A stretch of DNA of 64,000 bases from assembly GCA_965261945.1 (NCBI GenBank), contig CBDHEF010000002.1, positions 1,178,001-1,242,000 of the forward strand, in the 5' to 3' direction. The notes under the pieces are model-generated. The model did not search any database and was not told the DNA's origin. It worked only from the letters and a program-made list of their open reading frames with translations. This stretch comes from VXOI01 sp965261945 (GTDB lineage: Bacteria > Chloroflexota > Dehalococcoidia > Lucifugimonadales > UBA3495). How positions within the stretch are numbered: position 1 is the first letter of the stretch; each line of letters starts with the position of its first letter. Below are positions 35,982 to 43,426 of this stretch, piece by piece. The position numbers were made by a program, and so were the translations under genes.

Positions 35982-36520
35982 CCATCGCCCGCTTCCTCAA
36001 CGAGGCCGAGTCCCAAGTACCGCACCACCAACCCGTTCACCTGCACTCCGTCATCCCCGCCGTCACCGGGAGCCGCCTCCCCCTGGCCATAACCGCCCGG
36101 GAGGAATACCCCGTATCCCAAGCCCTGCTCAAGTGGACTCCCGAAGCCCTCCGCGCCGCCGGCCGCATCGCCTTCGCCGAAATCCTCGACGCCGAACCCA
36201 ACCTCACCAAGGCCCCGCAACTCCTGCGGCAGTTCACCCAGACCTTGGACCGCGAACTCCCAACCCGTCCCACCAACCGCAAAGAGCGCATCGAGCTCCA
36301 CGCACTGAAGACGCTCCGGGCCGCCGCCTGCGCCCTGGTCCAGCTCGACCACCACGACTGGACCCGACGCCAGAACGCCGTCCCCTACGCCGCAAACGCC
36401 GCCGTACAGTGGTCACTAGCCACCGGCACCGACCTCCAGGCCGAGCTCATAGCCACCGTATCCCAGATTCTCAAGATCACAGCCCCACCCGAGCTCCCGC
36501 ACACCTACCTCACCGACTGA
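35906..36520 (+). CDS. Hypothetical protein, 204 residues
   Basis: ATG 35906 follows AAAGGAGCGAAGACC, a good ribosome-binding site. The product is helical and Ala/Leu-rich (A-G-R-I-A-F-A-E-I-L-D-A-E-P, then T-L-R-A-A-A-C-A-L-V-Q-L-D-H-H-D-W). D-H-H-D-W-T-R-R-Q could bind metal, but no family is recognised. It ends just beyond a convergent integrase fragment. The ribosome-binding site and coherent composition make it a likely real gene of an integrated element. Confidence 0.6.
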   Translation: MPATMAELARRAGETPTDHPASACIAIARFLNEAESQVPHHQPVHLHSVIPAVTGSRLPLAITAREEYPVSQALLKWTPEALRAAGRIAFAEILDAEPNLTKAPQLLRQFTQTLDRELPTRPTNRKERIELHALKTLRAAACALVQLDHHDWTRRQNAVPYAANAAVQWSLATGTDLQAELIATVSQILKITAPPELPHTYLTD

Positions 36521-36828
36521 TCGGCCGAGAGCGGCCACTTCGTGGTCACCTGACCCGCCTTCCCAGGCCAGTTCGTGAACAGCTGCACCAGATCAGGTCG
36601 CCCCCGAACGGTGCGAGCCCGCCGGCTCTTCGACTTCCGGACGGGCAGAATAGCCGGATCCCCCGAACAGTCCAGATCGCGCCATTCCAGATCGAGGACC
36701 TCAGAGACCCTCAGGCCAGTGCGCCACATGATGAGCGCCGCGGTGCGGGCCTAATGCCGGTTATCGGACGCCAGCGCGTCCAGGAGGCGCTTGACTTGGT
36801 CGGCCATCCAGTGGTGAGGAACATTCAT
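36505..36828 (-). pseudogene. Tyrosine recombinase fragment
   Basis: M-N-V-P-H-H-W at 36828, an in-frame TAG after N-R-H, then A-R-T-A-A-L-I-M-W-R-T-G-L-R-V-S-E-V-L-D-L-E-W-R-D-L. This is the region around the first catalytic arginine of XerC/D-type recombinases (T-G-L-R-V-S-E). The remaining catalytic residues (HxxR, Tyr) are missing because the frame ends at 36505. It is both truncated and interrupted. It may be the integrase of the C-skewed gene block. Confidence 0.75.
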
Positions 36829-36918
36829 ACTGGCAGACTACATCAAAACCAATTCTGCCAAAAACAGCAGCTGTCATCAATTTCGCCCCGCGTGGGCCCT
36901 GCCCTCAAGCACCAACAT

Positions 36919-36945
36919 TGGCAGACTTTGGTCCAAAGTCTGCCA
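36919..36945. repeat. 27-nt near-perfect palindrome
   Basis: TGGCAGACTTTGG (36919-36931), one T, then its exact reverse complement (36933-36945). A partial copy, TGGCAGACTA, lies at 36831. It could be a recombination core site for the adjacent recombinase or an operator. Confidence 0.7.
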
Positions 36946-37085
36946 CCGGCCGACAGCCCCCCGACCAACAGGACACTCGGTTTGCTCCGCGGCACAGCAC
37001 CAGATGTACTGGCATCGAGGCGATTTCGCTACTCGTTGAAACGGTATCTGAAAACGACGGATTTCATATCCGAGTTTTAGATGTC

Positions 37086-37845
37086 TCAATGATCGGGCCT
37101 CGACTCAATTGATGACCGTGTTACGCGCGCGCTAACCGACGAACTCTTTATCGCCGACTCCACAACTTGACAAAACCAAGGCGAAGTATGCGGCGGCAGC
37201 ACGATTTCCTCCAACAGCATTTCAAGATTTACAGGTATATATCGGCCCTGCTGTTCGTCAACATCCGGATCAAGAGGGATATACGGTGCTCTCAGATGAA
37301 ACCCTTCCTTCGTTCCCGCGAAAGATGGCCCTGGCAAGACTGCACACACCTCGCCTTCTCCACCGAACTCCATACGCTTATGGAACAGCGGCGCGAAACC
37401 GAACCTTGGAGCTTCCTTCCGGCGGTAGTCAACATACTCGACTCTCCCGAATTTAACCGGCATTTCGGCAACCGAGAGAATTGACCCCTTCAAAACGTTG
37501 GAAGGTAGTACGGATCGCTACCCCTTCCGAACCGGCATAGACCTCCCACATCAGGCTGGACTCATGACCGGATTCCGTCCAACAACTTATCAAGGCGTTC
37601 CGCGCGAGCACACGCAACAATTCGTAAGCAAGGTGCTCCGCTTCCTGAACAGAATCTCCGAGCTCGCGGGGTGTTGGCGGGTATATGAACCCTTCGTACC
37701 TGCCCTCCATGTCTCCGACCAAGGAGAAGAACAATGCCTTTCGTTCCAGCAGGGAGCAAAGCTTCGCAATGCTCATGTAACGCCATCGCGTGGAATTATC
37801 TTCTGATACCGACGTTTCCCAAGAACCTTCTCCGTGGGAATCGGC
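37086..37845 (-). pseudogene. DUF2971-like protein, frameshifted and 5'-truncated
   Basis: From about 37845 the minus strand reads E-D-N-S-T-R-W-R-Y-M-S-I-A-K-L-C-S-L-L, then N-A-L-I-S-C-W-T, then E-S-S-L-M-W-E-V-Y-A-G-S-E-G-V-A-I-R-T-T. This is the usual core of DUF2971 proteins, frequent in defence and mobile regions. A one-base change near 37490 shifts it into V-K-F-G-R-V-E-Y-V-D-Y. The 5' end is cut at the TA where the GACACTCCT-type element end begins (37853). Confidence 0.72.
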
Positions 37846-37873
37846 GCCAGCTAAGGAGTGTCGTCAAAGTAAT

Positions 37874-39034
37874 TTAGTACTGAGTCAAGGTTGAAGTGTG
37901 AGGATAGAGACGGCGGAGTTTGGCTCTGGCGTCCTTGGCGGTGAAACGCCAGTTGATGGTGGCTGCCGCCGCGTTGCGCTCCGCCTCGTAGACGCTGATG
38001 TTCCACTGCAGCGCCTCCTCGTGGGGGTTTCGCCCTTTGAGGCAGGCCCGGGCCAGCGCGCTGAACTCGATCTCCGCCATATTCAGCCAGCTGCCATGCT
38101 TGGGCGTGTGGTGAAACTCCAGACGCTTGGCTATGCGACGGGCCTCAGCCGCAGGAAATGTCTCGTAGAGAGACGCCATTCGATGCGTGTTCAGGTTGTC
38201 GAGTACCAGCCGGACCACCGGGACTTCGGGATAAGCCTCGTCCACCAGCCAGCGCATCTGGTGGGCAAAGTCCTGCATGGTGCGCCGCTGGGTTATCTCT
38301 ACATGGCGCCAGCCCCGGCGGGGCTCGCAGGCGAGAAACAGGTTGCGGCTCCCATTCCTCAGGTATTCGCAGTCTTCCCGCTTGGGACGTCCCGGGGCTG
38401 GCGGAATGGATGGACGCACGTCGGCCAGCAACTGGGTGGAGGTCTCATCGAAACAGACCACCGGTCTCTGAGGGTCATAGGGCTCGGCGTAAAGCTCCAG
38501 CACATCCTCCATGTGGGCCACGAAGTCGGCGCTCACCTTCGGGATGCGCCACTGCTTCCTGCGCCACGGCTTGAGAGCCTTTTTTCAGACGCAGCCGCAC
38601 CGTCTCGTGGGACAAAGACTCCACCAGACCCAGTTCAACCGTCTTGCCCGCCAGGGCCGCGCAAAGTCCAGCGGTCGTGGCCCTCGGGAGCCGGGGTGCA
38701 GGCCAAGGCTATCAGGCGCGCCTCGGCCCGGTCATCCAGCTTCCGGTAACGGTTGACCTGGTTGCGGCGCCGCAGCGCCTCGTCCAATCCCTCCCCGGCG
38801 TACCGCCGCTTGGCGCGGAACACCGTGCGCTCCGGGACGTCCAGAGCGGCGTCTGCCTGGGCAGCATTCCATCCCTCGTCTGTCTTGAGCAGAATGCGGG
38901 CCCGGAATGCGGGCCCGGGTGATCGCCTGGGCCGAACTCCTGCCCGACCGGATCATCCTCCGTAACTGCCCCTTCTCCTGCGAGGATAGCTGAACCTCAT
39001 ACTTTTCCTGAACCATGAACACCACGAACACCAC
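37874..39034 (-). pseudogene. IS630-family transposase, several frame breaks
   Basis: The N-terminal helix-turn-helix part runs from 39034, broken by a perfect 13-bp tandem duplication (38892-38917). Without it the frame reads R-A-R-I-L-L-K-T-D-E-G-W-N-A-A-Q. Single-base shifts follow near 38655 and in the A6G run near 38580. The C-terminal DDE domain is an open 220-residue frame with V-C-F-D-E-T-S, L-V-L-D-N-L-N-T-H and M-A-E-I-E-F-S, holding all three acidic residues. It is inactive as it stands. Confidence 0.88.
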
Positions 39035-39119
39035 ACCTCACCCAACACAGTTTCCCTTCCAACGATAGCATCACCTTTTAACAAAATACCTGTCTGACAT
39101 TACCAGTTTGACCCGGTAC
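37877..39119 (-). mobile_element. IS630-family insertion sequence
   Basis: The ends GTACTGAGTCAA (37877) and, inverted, TTGACCCGGTAC (to 39119) match at 10 of 12 positions and are flanked by TA (37875-37876, 39120-39121), the IS630 target signature. Next to its left end lies another TA plus AGGAGTGTCGTCAA (37854), matching the MITE at 994, so it may have inserted into or beside a second TA-type element. Confidence 0.78.
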
Positions 39120-39159
39120 TAGGCGGAAAACCAGAGCGGGCACCTCTCTGAAGCCGTGG

Positions 39160-39608
39160 ATGGCATCGTGGGGCGCCGTCGCCGCGTTGGCCGCTATTGA
39201 CGGCCTGGTGTTCGGGGTGTACGTCTACTGGGACGGCTCGAGGACAAAGCTGGAAATAGAATTGAGTGTCGCAAATAGCTTCCCGGAATTGGAGTTCATT
39301 TCCGGAGGAACCAAGGCAGGGAGTGGAACCGCGGTAACAGACGACTTTATGGCGATAGGGGTTATCAACCACAGCAAGTTCCCCACGATCATAAATACCG
39401 TACACATCATGTACGCAGACGGAACGGCAGTGGAAGTGAACGAAAATACTGGAGCGCTTTTCGTAAAGCCCGATACCGGTATGCCTGCAAGAATCGAGCC
39501 GAGGGCAGAAGTGCTTGTAGCAGTCCCAGTCGATGTGCTCCTTGTGGGGGCCATCCGGGTAGTGGTCAGAACCGAAGATGGCCACACTGAGAAGCTTGAT
39601 ATCCCTAA
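39160..39608 (+). pseudogene. Membrane-anchored hypothetical protein, 3' end cut by IS5
   Basis: N-terminal hydrophobic segment W-G-A-V-A-A-L-A-A-I-D-G-L-V-F-G-V-Y-V-Y-W followed by a soluble beta-rich domain (F-M-A-I-G-V-I-N-H-S-K-F-P-T). The frame enters the IS5 inverted repeat after K-L-D-I-P-K-S and gains a chance stop at 39639. No family is recognised. It is bordered on its 5' side by the IS630 end (39121), so that side may be cut as well. Confidence 0.6.
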
Positions 39609-40434
39609 GAGCCTGTCTACGATCTCTGGGATATGTTAAATTGAGATTATTATCAAGGCAGGGTAATCATGTCTCATTCCTATCCCAGCGACATCACCCG
39701 GGAGCAATTCGCCCGGATTCTTCCCATGCTGGAATCGGCCCGCCGGCGGACCAAGCCCCGCACCGTGGATCTGTACGACGTCTTCTGCGGCGTGCTCTAC
39801 CTCCTCAAGAGCGGCTGCCAGTGGCGGATGCTCCCGGCGGACTTCCCGGACTGGCGCACCTGCTACAAGTATTTCCGGCAATGGAGTGAGCGCCCCGGCC
39901 CGGAGGAAGAGTCCATTCTGGAGCGGCTCTTAAAAAATCGGTTGGCGCGGCCCGGCAGAGCAATGGGCGGAGCGAGCAGACCAGCTTCTGCATCGTGGCC
40001 TCCCAGAGCGTAAAGAACACCGACAGCGCGGAGAACAAGGGCTATGACGCGGGCAAGAAGGTGTCCGGGATCAAGCGCCACGTCGCGGTGGACAGCCAGA
40101 GGTTGCCTCATGCGATTCATGTGACCACCTCCGACGTTACCGGCCGGGCCGACCTGAGCCGGGCGCAGAATGTGATGGTCGACGGGGGCTACACCGGAAA
40201 GCCCTTTGCTGCGACGGTGCAGAACCTGTTGGGAGCCTCGGTGGAGGTGGTGAAACGCAACGAACTGCACACCTTCGTGGCGCTGCCGAAACGCTGGGTG
40301 GTGGAGCGGTCCTTCGCCTGGCTGGAGAAGCGCCGCCGGCTATGGAAGAACTGCGAGGGAAAGCTCGATACCAGCCTGCAAATGGTGGTTATCGCCTTCG
40401 CGGCGCTAATCCTGAAGAGATTGTAAACAGGCTC
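39609..40434 (+). mobile_element. IS5-family insertion sequence A (IS427-like)
   Basis: Inverted ends GAGCCTGTCTACGATCTCT and GAGCCTGTTTACAATCTCT (right end reversed) lie within CTAA (39605-39608) and TTAG (40435-40438). That right-hand TTAG is also the left target site of IS701 copy 2, so IS701 landed exactly at the IS5 edge. Confidence 0.8.
39669..40426 (+). pseudogene. IS5-family transposase, -1 frame change at A6T and first Asp lost
   Basis: The first frame (39669-40013) holds the Y-P-S-D-I-T-R-E-Q-F and C-Q-W-R-M-L-P N-terminal domain. The second, in the -1 frame to 40426, holds M-V-D-G-G-Y-T-G (Asp 2) and R-W-V-V-E-R-S-F-A-W-L (Glu). The change falls at A-AAA-AAT (39932-39938), a possible programmed slippery site. 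However, the first catalytic motif, normally D-S-Q-S-V-K, reads A-S-Q-S-V-K here, so the fused protein would lack its first aspartate. Confidence 0.78.
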
Positions 40435-40509
40435 TTAGTATTACAACGACAGTTGGTGTGGTAAGGTTACCGGCCAGTTGAGGAAAGCTTGGGCAGGTGA
40501 GGCAGGGAA

Positions 40510-41742
40510 GTGGATGCAGCGGCTTTCGAGCAGGTGTACGAGGCCTTTGGGGAGTTCCATTCCTTCTTCGCTCCGCTGTTCGGGCGCAGCGAGTCGCGGG
40601 GCCACAGCCGGAACTATCTCCGGGCCCTCCTGGTGCAGTCCCAGGACCGGCGCAACGCCGAGAATCTCTCCGAGTCGGTGGGGGTCCCGGCCCGGGCCAT
40701 GCAGCGCTTCCTCACCGCCGCACCCTGGGATGACGACGCGGCGATGGGACGTCTTCAGGAGTATCTGGGTCCCAGGCTGGGGCGCCCCGAGGCCGTGTGG
40801 GTGTTGGACGGCAGCGACTTCCCCAAGCAGGGCCGGAAGTCCGCGGGAGTGGCCCAGCAGTACTGCGGCAGGCTGGGCAAGGTGGCCAACTGCCAGGCCG
40901 GGATGTTCCTGGCCTACGTCAGCCCGCTGGGCCGGGCGTTGGTAGACAAGCGGCTGTATCTGTCCAAGAGTTGGACCTCCGACCAGGACCGGTGTGCTGC
41001 GGCGGGTGTGCCGGAGGACCGGCGGAACTACCGGTCAAAGACGGAGTTGGCCCTGGAGATGCTGGAGCGGGTCTTGGAGCTGGGCTACATCAGGGCCGAG
41101 CGGGTTGCCGGAGACGACGCCTTCGGGATGTCGCCGTCCTTCCGGGACGGTTTGGCGGCTCTGGGGATGCGCTACGTCCTGGACGTTCCGGGCGGCGCCA
41201 CGGTCTGGCCCTTGGAGCCGGCTTGGACCACTCCGGAATATCAGGGGAACGGGCGCCCCCGCAAACCCAGGCTGCGGGCTGGGCAGCGCCGGACCATGGA
41301 GCAACGCAGTGATGAGTTGCCGGATGAGGCTTGGCGGGAGATAACGGTGGCCCAGGGAAGCCAGGGGCCGCGCAGCTACCGGTTCAGCGCTCAAAGGGTG
41401 CGTCCGGCCGCGAAGCGGAGGCCCGGCGAAATCCACTGGGCAATCTGGCGCCGGAACCTGGACGGCAGCGAGCCCCGCCACTACCTGTCCAACGCCCCGG
41501 AGGATACTCCCCTGGAGACCTTGGCTTATGTGGGCGGTTCCAGGTGGCGCATTGAGACCGAATTCGAGACGGAGAAGAGCGACGTGGGACTGGACGAGTA
41601 CGAGACCCGCACCTGGGCAGGGTGGCATCATCATATCGCCCTGTGCCTGCTGGCGGGGGCGTTCCTGCTGAGCCTGCAACAGGCCTGGGGGGAAAAAGAT
41701 GCCGCAGATCACCCGTCCGCAGGTGTACCGGGTGGTGCGTGA
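40510..41742 (+). CDS. IS701-family transposase
   Basis: An uninterrupted 410-residue DDE transposase. Catalytic positions are readable as V-L-D-G-S-D-F-P-K-Q-G (Asp 1), V-A-G-D-D-A-F-G-M-S (Asp 2) and R-W-R-I-E-T-E-F-E-T-E-K (Glu). The G-C/TGG-rich N-terminus begins M-D-A-A-A-F-E-Q-V-Y. The element starts 71 bp upstream. Copy 1 at 3132-4269 is a deleted version of the same gene. It is the probable source of new insertions. Confidence 0.93.
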   Translation: MDAAAFEQVYEAFGEFHSFFAPLFGRSESRGHSRNYLRALLVQSQDRRNAENLSESVGVPARAMQRFLTAAPWDDDAAMGRLQEYLGPRLGRPEAVWVLDGSDFPKQGRKSAGVAQQYCGRLGKVANCQAGMFLAYVSPLGRALVDKRLYLSKSWTSDQDRCAAAGVPEDRRNYRSKTELALEMLERVLELGYIRAERVAGDDAFGMSPSFRDGLAALGMRYVLDVPGGATVWPLEPAWTTPEYQGNGRPRKPRLRAGQRRTMEQRSDELPDEAWREITVAQGSQGPRSYRFSAQRVRPAAKRRPGEIHWAIWRRNLDGSEPRHYLSNAPEDTPLETLAYVGGSRWRIETEFETEKSDVGLDEYETRTWAGWHHHIALCLLAGAFLLSLQQAWGEKDAADHPSAGVPGGA

Positions 41743-41881
41743 GATGTTGCCACGGGAGCGGTTCGGGCCGGAGGAAGTGTTGCGATTGCTGGAGGCGGAG
41801 CAGTTGCGCAACGAGCGGGCCAGCCGCTCTCACGCGAAACGCCGAGCTGCCCTCCAGGCATCCTCGGACACCCCTCCTTGA
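41699..41881 (+). CDS. Conserved 60-residue second ORF of IS701 (copy 2)
   Basis: Starts 44 nt before the transposase stop in a different frame and ends 15 nt before the element's end. It is identical to the copy 1 version except at four residues. M-P-Q-I-T-R-P-Q-V-Y-R-V-V-R-E-M begins it and a charged helix follows. The ATG is preceded by GGGGGGAAAA. An accessory factor for transposition or a regulator is possible; function unknown. Confidence 0.55.
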   Translation: MPQITRPQVYRVVREMLPRERFGPEEVLRLLEAEQLRNERASRSHAKRRAALQASSDTPP

Positions 41882-41900
41882 ACTGTCGTTGTAATACTAG

Positions 41901-42805
41901 GAAGGAGAATCCAAAGGCGGTCAGGGTGAGATAGGAGAAACCTGTGTGGTGGTAGATGATGGGAAAGAGCGAGTCCCTGCCAACGATCTGCGAAATACCG
42001 GATGATCTGTGGCAGCGAATTGAACCGGTGATTTTGGAGTTGGACCCCCCCAAGGCGAAGGGGCGCAAACGGGTGAACCAGCGGAAGATGCTGGAGGGCG
42101 TCATCTTCCGTATGCGTAGCTCCTGCCAATGGAACCGCTTGCCCAAGGAGTTGGGGGATGACAGCGCCATCCACCGGACCTTCCAGCGTTGGGTCGAGCG
42201 TGGGGTGATTGAGGGTATCTGGGCCGCCCTGATCGAAGAATGCCGGAAGTTGGACGGCGTAGACGGGAGTTGGACGGCGTAGATTGGGAATGGCAGTCCG
42301 CCGATTGCTCCATGGGAAAGGCGCGTTTTGGGGGGCGCCATTGGACGCAATCCCACGGACCGGGGCAAGGCTGGGAGCAAGAAAAGCATCCTGGTCGACG
42401 GGGCCGGCGGGCCACTGAGCGTGGTGGTGGCCGGAGCTAATGTCCACGACACGAAACTGCTCAGGCCGACGCTGGAGAGCATAGTGGTGGAGCGGCCGGA
42501 AGGCGTCCAGAACCTGTGCCTGGACAAGGGGTATGACAACCCCACAGGCCACCGAACCGTCGCCGACGCCGGATACCAACCGCACATCCGGCGTATCGGA
42601 GAGGAGAAATTGGACCAATCGGGCGCGAAGACCCACCCAGCGCGGCGTTGGGTGGTGGAACGCACCCTGGGCTGGCTGTCCAAGCGCCGGACGATACTGG
42701 TGCGCTACGACAAGAAGCCATCCAATTACCTGGGTCTGCTCCAACTGGCATGTTCCCTTATCTGGTACCGCCGTCAATGGAGCCTCACTAATTTGAGATA
42801 GGCAC
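41901..42805 (+). mobile_element. IS5-family insertion sequence B, left end missing
   Basis: The right end GATAGGCAC stops at TTAG (42806-42809) inside a host gene. The matching GTGCCTATC left end is not found; IS701 copy 2 abuts directly, so the left end was probably lost with that insertion or a later deletion. Confidence 0.65.
41956..42801 (+). pseudogene. IS5-family transposase with 20-bp duplication and G-run shift
   Basis: The first segment (M-M-G-K-S-E-S to C-R-K-L-D-G-V-D) is interrupted by a tandem duplication of period 20 (AGTTGGACGGCGTAGA at 42248 and 42268). Removing one copy gives L-D-G-V-D-W-E-W-Q-S-A-D-C. An extra G in the run at about 42330 makes a second shift before A-I-G-R-N-P-T-D-R-G-K-A-G. 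C-L-D-K-G-Y-D and R-W-V-V-E-R-T-L-G-W-L supply the other catalytic residues. Confidence 0.85.
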
Positions 42806-42810
42806 TTAGT

Positions 42811-43137
42811 CATCATCCTCGCCTCGTCGTCGGGTTCCCATATCGACCCGCCGTCCAACTGGTCCAGCCAGTAGTCAGCGGCCAATGTGCCTTCGTCCAC
42901 GATGGCGACAAAGACGTGATACTCCGAGGTCACAATCTGACCAGCGGCGTACAGCGTAGGGGCCGTGTACGCAAAGTTGGCTACCGGCCCGTTACCCAAG
43001 TCCGCCACGCCGATGTTGACCTCGAACCCGTCGGAGTCCTCCGGCTGGTGCACGGTAGCCGAGAAGAACGCCGGATCGTAGATGTCGAAAAAATATAAAT
43101 GGTCGGGCCTTCGTTCCACGGCCGGCATTTTCTGCAA
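42811..43137 (-). pseudogene. Host gene fragment trapped between IS5-B and a MITE
   Basis: Minus-strand frame of about 108 residues: H-L-Y-F-F-D-I-Y-D-P-A-F-F-S-A-T-V-H, then F-E-V-N-I-G-V-A-D-L-G-N-G, then T-S-E-Y-H-V-F-V-A-I-V-D-E-G-T-L-A-A-D-Y-W. It ends D-E-A-R-M-M at the IS5 junction. It resembles an extracytoplasmic beta-rich protein; no family is recognised. The longer open frame running on into the IS is spurious. The 5' end abuts the MITE at 43146. Confidence 0.5.
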
Positions 43138-43145
43138 CTCTCTAG

Positions 43146-43290
43146 TACTACAACGACGCCTTGCAAGAAAGGGGCTTTGAACCCCTATTCATGGCGACTT
43201 GCCCACACGCTTGACAGCTTTATTGTCGTACCTTCCTCGAAGCGAATTCAGGTCAAACCCCCACGAATTTGAGAAAACGTCGTTGTCATA
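43146..43290. mobile_element. MITE related to IS701, about 145 bp
   Basis: The left end TACTACAACGACG (43146-43158) and right end, reversed, TATGACAACGACG (43290-43278) match each other at 11 of 13 positions and resemble the IS701 terminus TATTACAACGACG. YTAR-like CTAG (43142-43145) and TTAA (43291-43294) flank it. No coding capacity. It could be mobilised by the IS701 copy at 40510. Confidence 0.65.
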
Positions 43291-43426
43291 TTAAAAAGAC
43301 GAGCCATATCGGTCTCATCAAGCATAAGCGTTCAGTTGTGCGGCGCTCTTTCTTTCATATCACCTAGATTGCTGAGCGGTCCCAACGCTCACGTTAGGGC
43401 CGCTCAGTTTAATGGAGCAGATTTTC

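Larger units (their letters stand above)
40439..41896 (+). mobile_element. IS701-family insertion sequence, copy 2 (intact)
   Basis: Ends TATTACAACGACAGTT (40439) and the inverted copy to 41896 are perfect over 16 bp. Flanks are TTAG (40435-40438) and CTAG (41897-41900); both fit YTAR but differ, so the right-hand flank may have been rearranged after insertion. Complete transposase and second ORF are present. It is the only apparently active element in the window. Confidence 0.9.

Noticed and set aside
36133..37080. 315-residue Arg/Pro-rich frame
   Set aside because: Shadow of the 35906 gene and of the recombinase remnant; composition is typical of a wrong frame.
38575..38590. Programmed frameshift at A6G in the IS630 transposase
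   Set aside because: The needed shift is +1 (or -2), not the -1 typical of such slippery sites, and other lesions exist in the gene.
41830..43137. 435-residue minus-strand frame across IS5-B
   Set aside because: Only the first 108 residues look like protein; the rest is antisense to the IS5 transposase.
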